Program-made: the position numbers and the translations under genes | Shown here: piece after piece, positions 1 through 5,881 of the stretch | Position numbering within the stretch: the stretch's first letter is position 1 | Layout: each line of letters starts with the position of its first letter | The notes under the pieces: generated by a model | Told to the model about the DNA's origin: nothing | The model's input: the letters and a program-made list of their open reading frames with translations, nothing else | The model's database searches: none | Source of the DNA: Oscillospiraceae bacterium | GTDB taxonomy: Bacteria; Bacillota_A; Clostridia; Oscillospirales; Oscillospiraceae | Length of the DNA: 11,378 nt | Assembly: GCA_016302005.1 (NCBI GenBank) | Contig: JAEDOK010000050.1 | Coordinates: 1-11,378, forward strand | Reading direction: 5' to 3'

Positions 1-1390
1 TCACCGTCGAATGCACCTGCGCGCCCTTGAGCTTGTCCAGCTCGTTTATGGCAAGCTCCGCCGTCGGATTCGTCACGGCGCTCATGGCGAGGGCGATCAG
101 CATCTCATCCGTGTGCAGGCGGGGGTTGCGGTTGCCCAAATGCGCGACCTTCAGCTTCTGAATCGGCGCGAGAACGGCGGAGGAGATCAGATCGACCTGC
201 GGCGCAATACCCGCCAGATGCTTCAGGCTGTTAATGAGCGCCGAGCAGGCAGGCCCCATCAACGAGGTCGTCTTGCCCGTGATCACCGTGCCATCCGTCA
301 GCTCAATGGCGACGGCGGGATTGCCCGTCCTTTCCGCAACCTCCCGCGCGGCGGGAACCGTCCTGCGCTGCTCCGGCTCCAAATGCAGCGAGCGCAGGAG
401 CATTTCCATTTTTTGCAGCTCCTTCGCCGCCGCGTCCCCTTTTTTCACCGCGCAAGCCGTCGCAAAAAAGCGGCGCAGGATCTCCTGCTTGGACGCCTCG
501 CGGCAGGCCTCGTCGTCCACAATGGCAAAGCCGACCATATTCACGCCCATATCCGTGGGGCTTTGATAGGGACATTCGCCGTAGATTTTGCGGAAGATCG
601 CCTCCAAAACGGGGAAAATTTCAACATCTCGGTTATAATTGACCGTCGTCTCGCCGTAAGAGTCCAAGTGGAAGGGATCGATCATATTCACATCGTCCAG
701 ATCCACCGTCGCCGCCTCATAGGCAAGGTTGATCGGATGCTTGAGGGGAAGATTCCAGATCGGGAAGGTCTCGTATTTCGCATACCCCGCGCGGATGCCC
801 CGCTGATGCTCCTGATAGAGCTGGCTCAGGCAGGTCGCCATCTTGCCCGAACCGGGACCGGGCGCAGTGACAACGACGATGGGGCGCGTTGTCTCAATAT
901 ACTCGTTTTTGCCGAAGCCCTCCTCCGAGACGATCCGCGCCACGTCGGCAGGATAGTCCGCAATGGGATAGTGGCGATAAACCCGCACGCCGAGGGCTTC
1001 CAGCTTATTTCGGAATGCCTCTGCCGCAGGCTGCTCCCGATAGCGGGTCAGCACCACGCCGCCGACATACAGCCCATACTCCCGAAAGGCATCGATCAGG
1101 CGCATCACATCCAGATCGTAGGTGATGCCGAGGTCGCCGCGCCTCTTGTTTTTCTCAATGTCGTCAGCGGAAATGACAATGATCAGCTCCGCCTGCTCCT
1201 TCAATTCCAGGAGCATCCGCATCTTGCTGTCCGGCTCGAACCCGGGCAAAACGCGGGAGGCATGATAGTCGTCAAAGAGCTTGCCGCCGAATTCGAGATA
1301 GAGCTTACCGCCGAACCGCTCCACCCGTTCCCGAATGCGCTCACTCTGCAATTTCAAATACCGTTCGTTGTCAAATCCGACCTTCCGCAT
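1..1390 (-). CDS. DUF1846 (UPF0371) family protein, 3' end cut by window edge
   Basis: The visible 463 codons read as a DUF1846/UPF0371 protein, a family of about 495 residues found in many Firmicutes and with no settled biochemical role that I know of. Recognisable blocks are KLYLEFGGKLFDDYHASRVL (residues 29-48), a glycine-rich nucleotide-binding-like stretch TAPGPGSGKMATCLSQ (175-190), a DLDDVNMIDPFHLDSYGETT block (230-249) and SPTDMGVNMVGFAI (277-290). The last visible residues, KGAQVHSTV, match a block that normally lies about 30 residues before the family's C-terminus, so only a short tail is missing. The ATG at 1390 is supported by AGGAGG at 1399-1404, eight bases upstream. It has its own TATAAT promoter and a terminator separates it from ribF, so it is probably not part of the rimP-ribF operon. 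Family assignment is confident; function is unknown. Confidence 0.9.
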   Translation of the reverse strand, partial: MRKVGFDNERYLKLQSERIRERVERFGGKLYLEFGGKLFDDYHASRVLPGFEPDSKMRMLLELKEQAELIIVISADDIEKNKRRGDLGITYDLDVMRLIDAFREYGLYVGGVVLTRYREQPAAEAFRNKLEALGVRVYRHYPIADYPADVARIVSEEGFGKNEYIETTRPIVVVTAPGPGSGKMATCLSQLYQEHQRGIRAGYAKYETFPIWNLPLKHPINLAYEAATVDLDDVNMIDPFHLDSYGETTVNYNRDVEIFPVLEAIFRKIYGECPYQSPTDMGVNMVGFAIVDDEACREASKQEILRRFFATACAVKKGDAAAKELQKMEMLLRSLHLEPEQRRTVPAAREVAERTGNPAVAIELTDGTVITGKTTSLMGPACSALINSLKHLAGIAPQVDLISSAVLAPIQKLKVAHLGNRNPRLHTDEMLIALAMSAVTNPTAELAINELDKLKGAQVHSTV

Positions 1391-1427
1391 GGCATATCCC
1401 TCCTGTGTGATTCAAAAGTCCAAAAGC

Positions 1428-1456
1428 ATTATACCCCGTTCCCCCACGGAACGCAA
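1428..1456 (-). promoter_or_regulatory. Sigma-A type promoter of the DUF1846 gene, with internal dyad
   Basis: Read on the minus strand, a perfect TATAAT (1428-1433) is preceded after exactly 17 bases by TTGCGT (1451-1456), a weak -35 that matches only the TTG of TTGACA. The ATG lies 37 bases below the -10 box, leaving a short leader with AGGAGG. A 6-bp inverted repeat, CGTTCC-N5-GGAACG (1437-1453), fills most of the spacer and overlaps the -35 edge, where a repressor could sit. The promoter is read directly from sequence; the operator idea is inference. Confidence 0.75.
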
Positions 1457-1464
1457 CCGTTTCC

Positions 1465-1500
1465 ATAAAAAAGAATCACCCTGCCAAATAGGGTGATCTT
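1465..1500 (-). terminator. Intrinsic terminator closing the rimP-ribF operon
   Basis: On the minus strand the stem arms ATCACCCT and AGGGTGAT (1490-1497 and 1475-1482) enclose a 7-base loop. The stem can be extended by three or four more pairs across one bulged base and is followed directly by CTTTTTT (1467-1473). It lies about 530 bases downstream of the ribF stop codon and just above the DUF1846 promoter, so it fits the end of the long operon transcript after the repeat island. On the plus strand there is no T-run, so the signal is directional. Confidence 0.75.
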
Positions 1501-1712
1501 ATGTAGGGCGGGGACAGGGTTGATTTTTTTAGTGAATAGTGAATGGTGAACAGTGAATAATGAATATCGGTAAGCTGTCTGTGAGAAGCTGCAGCATACG
1601 GCATTCCTGACGCGCCTGTGGGAAGCCCTTTTGACTAAGGACTAAGGGTGAATGGTGAATGACTGTGGTGTGCTTCGCACGGATCGAAAAAACGAGGATC
1701 AGCTACCCTCTT

Positions 1713-1828
1713 TGTCATTGCGAAACCGGTGCGCACACCGGTTGTGGCAATCTCAGACTGTAGGTTTGTACGCACTTAGTACTTCCTACACGAGATTGCC
1801 ACGACCCCGTTGGGGTCTCGCAATGACA
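1713..1828. repeat. 116-bp palindromic MITE-like element with TGTCATTGCG ends
   Basis: The element has a perfect 10-bp terminal inverted repeat, TGTCATTGCG (1713-1722) and CGCAATGACA (1819-1828), and a second perfect inner inverted repeat, GTGGCAATCTC (1744-1754) and GAGATTGCCAC (1792-1802). Two small hairpins lie between these arms: AACCGGTG-CGCA-CACCGGTT at 1724-1743 and GACCCC-GTT-GGGGTC at 1803-1817. Its centre holds a diverged copy of the 26-base module (about 1765-1790). A left-arm copy of the same element is at 8997-9039. No coding capacity is present, so any movement would need enzymes supplied from elsewhere. Confidence 0.8.
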
Positions 1829-1868
1829 GGGAAAGGGAGTTTGTACGCAGTCGGTAGTTCCTGCACCG

Positions 1869-1937
1869 GTCGGCATGATAGCCGCCCCTACGGCGTAAAC
1901 TGTGAGTTCTCTCGTAGGGGTGGATAGCATCCGCCCG
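1869..1937. repeat. Head-to-head pair of GTAG-headed hairpins
   Basis: A reverse unit ending in GCCGCCCCTAC (1869-1892) and a forward unit starting GTAGGGGTGGATAGCATCC (1914-1937) face each other across 21 bases. Both show point differences from the copies at 3195-3262 but keep the GTAG heads. This is the most diverged of the complete pairs in the window. Confidence 0.75.
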
Positions 1938-2027
1938 CTTTTTAAATCCGCGCGGAGCGCTCCGACACTATTCACTCTTCACTATTCACTCTTCACTATT
2001 CACTATTCCCCGTTCACTATGCCCGAT

Positions 2028-2921
2028 TCACTGCTCTCCCAAAATCTTTCTGGTTTGTTGGGCGTTGCGGTGAACCTCCGTTTTCAGCTCCTCCAGCGAG
2101 GCGAATTTTTTCTCCGGGCGCAGGAAATCGACCAGCTCCAAGCGCAGGTCATGCCCGTAAAGGTCGCCGTCAAAGTCCAGCAGCCACGGCTCGACCGTCA
2201 CGCCGCCGCCGTGTACCGTCGGGCGCACGCCGATGTTCACCACCGCCATGCGCCGCTGTCCGTCGAAACAGGCATAGCCCGCATAGACGCCGAAACGCGG
2301 AATCAGAATTCCCTCCGCCGGACGGAGATTCGCCGTGGGGATGCCCAGCGTCCTGCCGAGGCGCTGCCCGCTGATGACCTTGCCGGAAAGAATATGCGGA
2401 TGCCCCAAAAACCGAACCGCCCGCGCCGCCTCGCCCTGTTCCAATAACGAACGGATCAAGGTGGAGGAGACCGTCTCGCCGTCGAGCGTGATCTTCGGAA
2501 TGCAGGCAAAGCCGATGCCAAGGGCTTCGCATAGCTCCCGCAGAAGTTCCGGCGTCCCCTCCGCGCGAGCACCGAAGCGGTAATCGTGCCCACAGACGAC
2601 GAACGCGGCTTGATGCTGCTTGCAGAGCGTTTCGCGCACAAAGTCCTGCCACGGCTGCTCCATCGTCGCGCGGTCAAAATGCAGCGTTCGCACCTCGTCA
2701 ATGCCGTAAAGCGTCCGCATCAAATATGCGCGCTCCTCCGGGGTGTTCAGCAGCGGCAGCTCCCTGCCGAACACCAAGGTATCGGGATGATTGTCCATGG
2801 TCAGCGCAGCGGCGGGCAGCCCGAGACGGTCGGCGACCTGCCGGGTCTTTTGCAGCAGTCCGCCGTGCCCGAGATGCACGCCGTCAAAAAATCCAAGCGC
2901 AAGCACACAGGGTTGATTCAT
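2028..2921 (-). CDS. ribF: Bifunctional riboflavin kinase / FAD synthetase
   Basis: This enzyme phosphorylates riboflavin to FMN and adenylylates FMN to FAD in the cytoplasm. The 297-residue product has the N-terminal nucleotidyltransferase domain with GFFDGVHLGH (residues 10-19), GHDYRFG (111-117) and SSTLIR (152-157). The C-terminal riboflavin kinase domain (about 175-297) carries GRTLGIPTAN (189-198), GVYAG (211-215) and NIGVRPT (229-235). Length is near the usual 300-315. The ATG at 2921 is chosen because GAGG lies seven bases upstream and the protein then begins directly at the conserved LALGFFDG block; an in-frame upstream start at 2984 would add residues encoded by a repeat hairpin. 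It is last in the operon, 471 bases after truB, with a repeat island between. Its TGA stop lies inside the border of the next repeat island. No FMN riboswitch was recognised upstream. Confidence 0.95.
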   Translation of the reverse strand: MNQPCVLALGFFDGVHLGHGGLLQKTRQVADRLGLPAAALTMDNHPDTLVFGRELPLLNTPEERAYLMRTLYGIDEVRTLHFDRATMEQPWQDFVRETLCKQHQAAFVVCGHDYRFGARAEGTPELLRELCEALGIGFACIPKITLDGETVSSTLIRSLLEQGEAARAVRFLGHPHILSGKVISGQRLGRTLGIPTANLRPAEGILIPRFGVYAGYACFDGQRRMAVVNIGVRPTVHGGGVTVEPWLLDFDGDLYGHDLRLELVDFLRPEKKFASLEELKTEVHRNAQQTRKILGEQ

Positions 2922-2950
2922 AGATAATCCTCGTAATTTGATTAAATTCT

Positions 2951-2974
2951 GTAGACCGGGGACATGTCCCCGCC
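2951..2974. repeat. GTAG-headed palindrome in the ribF leader
   Basis: GTAG at 2951-2954 is followed by a perfect 16-bp palindrome, CGGGGACATGTCCCCG (2957-2972), a variant of the hairpin at 3108-3131. In the mRNA, read from the minus strand, it would fold about 20 bases upstream of the ribF ribosome binding site. Confidence 0.75.
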
Positions 2975-3004
2975 GTCCGCACAAGCGGCAGTTCCCGCTC
3001 TTTG

Positions 3005-3390
3005 GCTAAGGGCTAAGGGCTAAGGGTGAATGGTGAATGACTGTGGTGTGCTCCGCACGATTAAAAAAGGATCGACTGCCCACTTTGTCATTGCCATGAA
3101 ACCCTTTGTAGGGCGGGGACATGTCCCCGCCGTCCGCGAAGCGGCAGACGGTACAGACGAACGAGTCTGTACGCACTCGGTAGTTCCTGCACGCGGGCGG
3201 ATACTATCCGCCCCTACGGCATAGCCTCCGATGCGTCTCGTAGGGGCGGCTATCAGCCGCCCGTGGGTACGGGGAGCGGGTTTGTACGCACTCGGTAGTT
3301 CCTGCACCCGGGCGGATACTATCCGCCCCTACAATTCGAGATCCGTGCGGAGCACACCGAAGTCATTCACCCTTAGTCCTTAGCCTACAT
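3005..3390. repeat. Nested composite repeat island between truB and ribF
   Basis: No gene is present. The island has imperfect terminal inverted repeats of about 40 bases: GGCTAAGG.CTAAGGGTGAAT followed by a GTGTGCTCCGCACG block on the left (3011-3061), and their reverse complement on the right (3344-3385). Inside are a TGTCATTGC fragment (3086-3094) and a 225-base core (3108-3332). The core holds, in order, a GTAG hairpin with the perfect 20-bp palindrome GGCGGGGACATGTCCCCGCC (3112-3131), a 26-base module (3167-3191), a reverse hairpin ending in CTAC (3195-3217), a forward hairpin starting GTAG (3240-3262), another 26-base module (3281-3306) and a final reverse hairpin (3310-3332). The core is repeated at 5635-5859 and, inverted, at 10932-11132. 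Confidence 0.85.
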
Positions 3391-3392
3391 TG

Positions 3393-4259
3393 TCATTGCG
3401 GCGCAAAGAAGCTCTTGACGGTTTTCAGTTTACCGTCCGTGACCTCACAGAGAGCTAAAAATTCACCGGACTGACCGTAGACCCGATAGCGTCCCTCCGC
3501 CCGGTTGCAGGTGAACGCCGCGCCGTTGCGGACGCATTTTTCCTGTCCCGCCGTCAAAGTCAAGCGCGGATACGCCGAGAACAACGAATCCACAGGCTGT
3601 AGCAGCGTCTGCGGGTCGGCATGGGCAAGGATCGCGTCCAGCGTGACCGCTTCCCCAATCGTGTACGCCCCTGCCTGCACCCGCCGCAGAGCCGCCATAC
3701 ACCCGCCGCAGCCCAGCGCCTGCCCGATATCGTGGCAGAGGGTGCGGACATATGTCCCCTTGGAGCAATGGATCCGCAAACGCGCGGTATCCTTTGAAAA
3801 TTCCAACAAATCAAGGGAATATACCGTAATTTCCCGGGGCTTTCGTTCGATCTCCTTGCCCGCGCGCGCCAATTCATAGAGCTTCTTTCCGCCGATCTTC
3901 ACCGCGGAATACATCGGCGGAAGCTGCTGCTGCACGCCCGTAAAGCGCGCCAGCACTTCCCGCAGCGCCGCCTCATCCACGGTGACAGGACGGGTATCGA
4001 GGGTCGTGCCCGTGGTGTCCTGGGTGTCGGTGGTTACGCCCAGCAGGAGGGTGGCTTCATAGCTTTTCTCCGCGTGTTCAAAAAACTCCACCGCACGGGT
4101 CGCCCGTCCCACGAAAACCGGCAGCACGCCCGTCGCCATGGGGTCCAGCGTCCCGCCGTGCCCGATGCGTTTTTCGTGCAGGACGCCCCGCAGCTTGCTC
4201 ACCACATCCTGCGAGGTCCAGCCCTCCGGCTTATCCACGATCAAAATACCGTTCGCCAT
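3393..4259 (-). CDS. truB: tRNA pseudouridine(55) synthase
   Basis: TruB converts U55 in the T-arm of tRNAs to pseudouridine. The 288-residue protein has the catalytic block [15 protein letters not shown] (33-47) with the nucleophile Asp39, the KSYEA block with Tyr67, [21 protein letters not shown] (112-132) and [15 protein letters not shown] (165-179) with Arg172. A small C-terminal PUA-like region (about 230-288) follows. Length is typical. The ATG shares one base with the nrnA stop (TGATG), and only a weak, distant AGGGAG precedes it, so translation is probably coupled to nrnA. Its TGA stop falls within a TGTCATTGCG decamer (3391-3400), the end motif of a repeat family, so the last codon and stop may have been shaped by repeat insertion. 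Confidence 0.96.
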   Translation of the reverse strand: MANGILIVDKPEGWTSQDVVSKLRGVLHEKRIGHGGTLDPMATGVLPVFVGRATRAVEFFEHAEKSYEATLLLGVTTDTQDTTGTTLDTRPVTVDEAALREVLARFTGVQQQLPPMYSAVKIGGKKLYELARAGKEIERKPREITVYSLDLLEFSKDTARLRIHCSKGTYVRTLCHDIGQALGCGGCMAALRRVQAGAYTIGEAVTLDAILAHADPQTLLQPVDSLFSAYPRLTLTAGQEKCVRNGAAFTCNRAEGRYRVYGQSGEFLALCEVTDGKLKTVKSFFAPQ

Positions 4260-5215
4260 CAGAGCTTGACTCCCTCGGCTTCGATCGCGGCTAAGACCGC
4301 CTGTTTTGCGCCCTCGATGCCGCCGTCCACGCTTGCGCCCGCCGCAGCCTTGTGTCCGCCGCCGCCGACGCGTGCGCAGATCGCTGAGGCGTTGTAGTTG
4401 GGCGAAGTACGGACGGAGATCTTGCCCCGCTCCCCGACCTGCCGCAGCATGACCGCGATCTCTACGCCGGCAATCTCCCGCCCGAAGCCGGAGATGTCGT
4501 CAATATCGTCCTCGGTCAAGCCCAGTTCGTCCTTCAGCTTGTCCGGGATCGCGCTGACGGCGACCTTTCCGTCGGCGTAAAACTCGGTAGACTGCGTCAA
4601 ATGCGCCTCCAACTGCAAGCGGGGCAGGCGCTTTGTCAAAAACATAATTTGATTGATGGCAAAGGTGTCCGCGCCGCAGTCGATGCATTCCGCCGCCGCG
4701 CGGAGGGTGTTTGCCGTCACATTGCTGAAGCGGAAGCAGCCCGTGTCCGTCGAAAGCCCCAAATACAGCGCCTCCGCAATACGCTTGCCAATGGGCGCGT
4801 CCATTTCCCGCAATATCGCAAGAACGACCTCCGCGCAGGCTGCCGCCTCAACATGCACATAGCCCTGCGGCGCAAAATCGTCGCTGCGCTCGTGATGGTC
4901 GAGCTTTAATCGGATTTGGTTTACATAATCTACCGCGTTGTAGGCTATAATTCCACTCGACGCCACATCGACGCTGACGAGAAACGCGTTGTTCGGCACG
5001 GCATCCACGGTCAAGCCCGCCAAATACGGGCGGTATTTCTCGGTAAACTGGGGATTTTCCAGCACCGCCGCTGTCTTTCCGAGGGCGCGCAGACCGCCGC
5101 ACAGCGCCGCCGCCGAGCCGATGGTGTCCCCGTCAGGGCGGCGGTGGGTTAACATAATATAGTTGTCGTTTTGCAGCAGGAGCTCTGCCGTCTCAGCAAT
5201 TGTCAGCAGCTTCAT
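4259..5215 (-). CDS. nrnA: DHH/DHHA1 phosphoesterase, NrnA-type oligoribonuclease/pAp phosphatase
   Basis: Members of this family degrade 2-5 base RNA oligomers and dephosphorylate pAp to AMP, using manganese. In the 318-residue product the metal-binding motifs are all present: THRRPDGD (23-30, with His24, Asp28, Asp30), VSVDVASS (80-87, Asp83), [10 protein letters not shown] (105-114, the DHH triad at 106-108) and [11 protein letters not shown] (155-165, Asp157). The C-terminal DHHA1 domain ends with the substrate-binding glycine motif [10 protein letters not shown] (284-293). The ATG at 5215 lies within the end of rbfA (23-base overlap), with GGAGG nine bases upstream. Position between rbfA and truB is the usual one in Firmicutes. 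Substrate assignment is by family; the domain identification is firm. Confidence 0.93.
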   Translation of the reverse strand: MKLLTIAETAELLLQNDNYIMLTHRRPDGDTIGSAAALCGGLRALGKTAAVLENPQFTEKYRPYLAGLTVDAVPNNAFLVSVDVASSGIIAYNAVDYVNQIRLKLDHHERSDDFAPQGYVHVEAAACAEVVLAILREMDAPIGKRIAEALYLGLSTDTGCFRFSNVTANTLRAAAECIDCGADTFAINQIMFLTKRLPRLQLEAHLTQSTEFYADGKVAVSAIPDKLKDELGLTEDDIDDISGFGREIAGVEIAVMLRQVGERGKISVRTSPNYNASAICARVGGGGHKAAAGASVDGGIEGAKQAVLAAIEAEGVKL

Positions 5216-5570
5216 CGTCGGAGTCCTCCGGAATGTCGAGCTTGGAAAGGATCTCTAAAATATGCGCGCCGTGGGTGATGGAGTCGTCCGCCTGCCATTG
5301 CAGCTCGGGGGTATAGCGGAGCTGGAGACTTCTGCCCAGCTCGCGGCGCAGGTAGCCTGCGGAGGATTTCAAGCCCGCAAGCGTCTCCTTGGTATATTGC
5401 TTATCCAGCAGTGAAACATAGATTTTCGCATAGCGGAGATCGGGCGTCGTCTCGACGCGGGTGATGGAGAGCATGGTCTTATGCACACGCGGGTCCTTCA
5501 GCTCCCGCAGCAGGTCGGACAGCTCGCGTTGGATCTCCTCATTGATGCGTCCGATACGGTTGGATGCCAT
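5193..5570 (-). CDS. rbfA: 30S ribosome-binding factor A
   Basis: RbfA is a KH-like protein that binds the immature 30S subunit and helps mature the 5' end of 16S rRNA. The 125-residue sequence has the N-terminal helix RIGRINEEIQRELSDLLREL (5-24), the KDPRV signature (25-29), the strand segment SITRVETTPDLRYAKIYVSL (35-54) and the RELGRSLQLRYTPELQW region (75-91) with the acidic tail [11 protein letters not shown]. The start is fixed by a very strong AAGGAGG six bases upstream. It overlaps nrnA by 23 bases. Between infB and this gene lie a repeat island and a terminator-like hairpin whose U-tract abuts the ribosome binding site. Confidence 0.95.
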   Translation of the reverse strand: MASNRIGRINEEIQRELSDLLRELKDPRVHKTMLSITRVETTPDLRYAKIYVSLLDKQYTKETLAGLKSSAGYLRRELGRSLQLRYTPELQWQADDSITHGAHILEILSKLDIPEDSDDEAADNC

Positions 5571-5579
5571 AAAATACCT

Positions 5580-5614
5580 CCTTAGAAAAAGCGGGAGCGG
5601 TCAAACGCCCCCGC
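5580..5614 (-). terminator. Intrinsic terminator-like hairpin inside the operon, just before rbfA
   Basis: On the minus strand GCGGGGGCG (5606-5614) pairs with CGCTCCCGC (5591-5599) across a 6-base loop. All nine positions pair in RNA, one as G-U. TTTTTCT (5584-5590) follows immediately, then the rbfA ribosome binding site. On the plus strand the same position is an A-C mismatch and there is no T-run, so the signal is specific to the direction of the operon. It could partly terminate transcription between infB and rbfA, or act as an attenuator. Confidence 0.65.
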
Positions 5615-5634
5615 GGTAAATCGAAATAAATACT

Positions 5635-5859
5635 GTAGGGCTTGGAAATGTCCAAGCCGTCCGCGAAGCGGCAGACGGTACAAACGAACAAGCTTGTACG
5701 CACTCGGTAGTTCCTGCACGCGGGCGGATACTATCCGCCCCTACGGCATAGCCTCCGATGCGTCTCGTAGGGGCGGCTATCAGCCGCCCGTGGGTACGGG
5801 GAGCGGGTTTGTACGCACTCGGTAGTTCCTGCACCGGCTGGGACATGTCCCCGCCCTAC
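5635..5859. repeat. Second copy of the 225-base composite repeat, between infB and rbfA
   Basis: The order of modules equals that at 3108-3332: a GTAG hairpin (5635-5658), a 26-base module (5694-5718), a reverse hairpin ending in CTAC (5722-5744), a forward GTAG hairpin (5767-5789), a 26-base module (5808-5833) and a final reverse hairpin (5837-5859). The central 141 bases (5695-5835) are identical to 3168-3308. The two outer hairpins differ: the first has the stem GGCTTGGA/TCCAAGCC, and the last is of the GGGGACATG type instead of the GGATACTATCC type. There is no gene. The infB stop codon is 22 bases away. Confidence 0.88.
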
Positions 5860-5881
5860 AGTTACATTCCGTGCAAACGCG

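Larger units (their letters stand above)
1501..2033. repeat. Repeat island between ribF and the terminator
   Basis: No gene was found here. The island is built of several repeat modules. Its outer borders are tandem GTGAAT/GTGAAC-like 7-9-mers (1529-1566) and their reverse complement TTCACTATTCAC and variants (1968-2033). Inside are a GTG-TGCTTCGCAC module (1652-1683), imperfectly repeated inverted at 1944-1966, the palindromic element 1713-1828, one copy of a 26-base module beginning TTTGTACGCA (1840-1865), and a pair of GTAG-headed hairpins facing each other (1869-1892 and 1914-1937). A half hairpin, GTAGGGCGGGGACA, sits alone at 1503-1516. The right border runs into the ribF stop codon. 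Confidence 0.85.

Noticed and set aside
11..1468. 485-codon open frame on the plus strand
   Set aside because: It is antisense to the clear DUF1846 gene, has no recognisable domain or ribosome binding site, and its long length reflects GC-rich codon bias.
1652..1927. Short open frames inside the repeat islands (also 3020-3307, 5601-5846, 11048-11371)
   Set aside because: They lie wholly in repeat modules, lack ribosome binding sites and their peptides change with repeat order, so they are not called as genes.
2922..2984. Upstream starts extending ribF (2984), nusA (10288), rimP (10779) and ylxQ (8758)
   Set aside because: None has a ribosome binding site; the extra residues come from repeats, intergenic DNA or the neighbouring gene, and the shorter forms begin at conserved family starts.
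3108..3332. CRISPR array
   Set aside because: The 26-base module recurs, but spacing is irregular, the sequences between copies are themselves repeats, both orientations occur and no cas gene is near.
2922..3392. FMN riboswitch before ribF
   Set aside because: The 471-base gap is accounted for by repeats, and I saw none of the conserved RFN-element segments.
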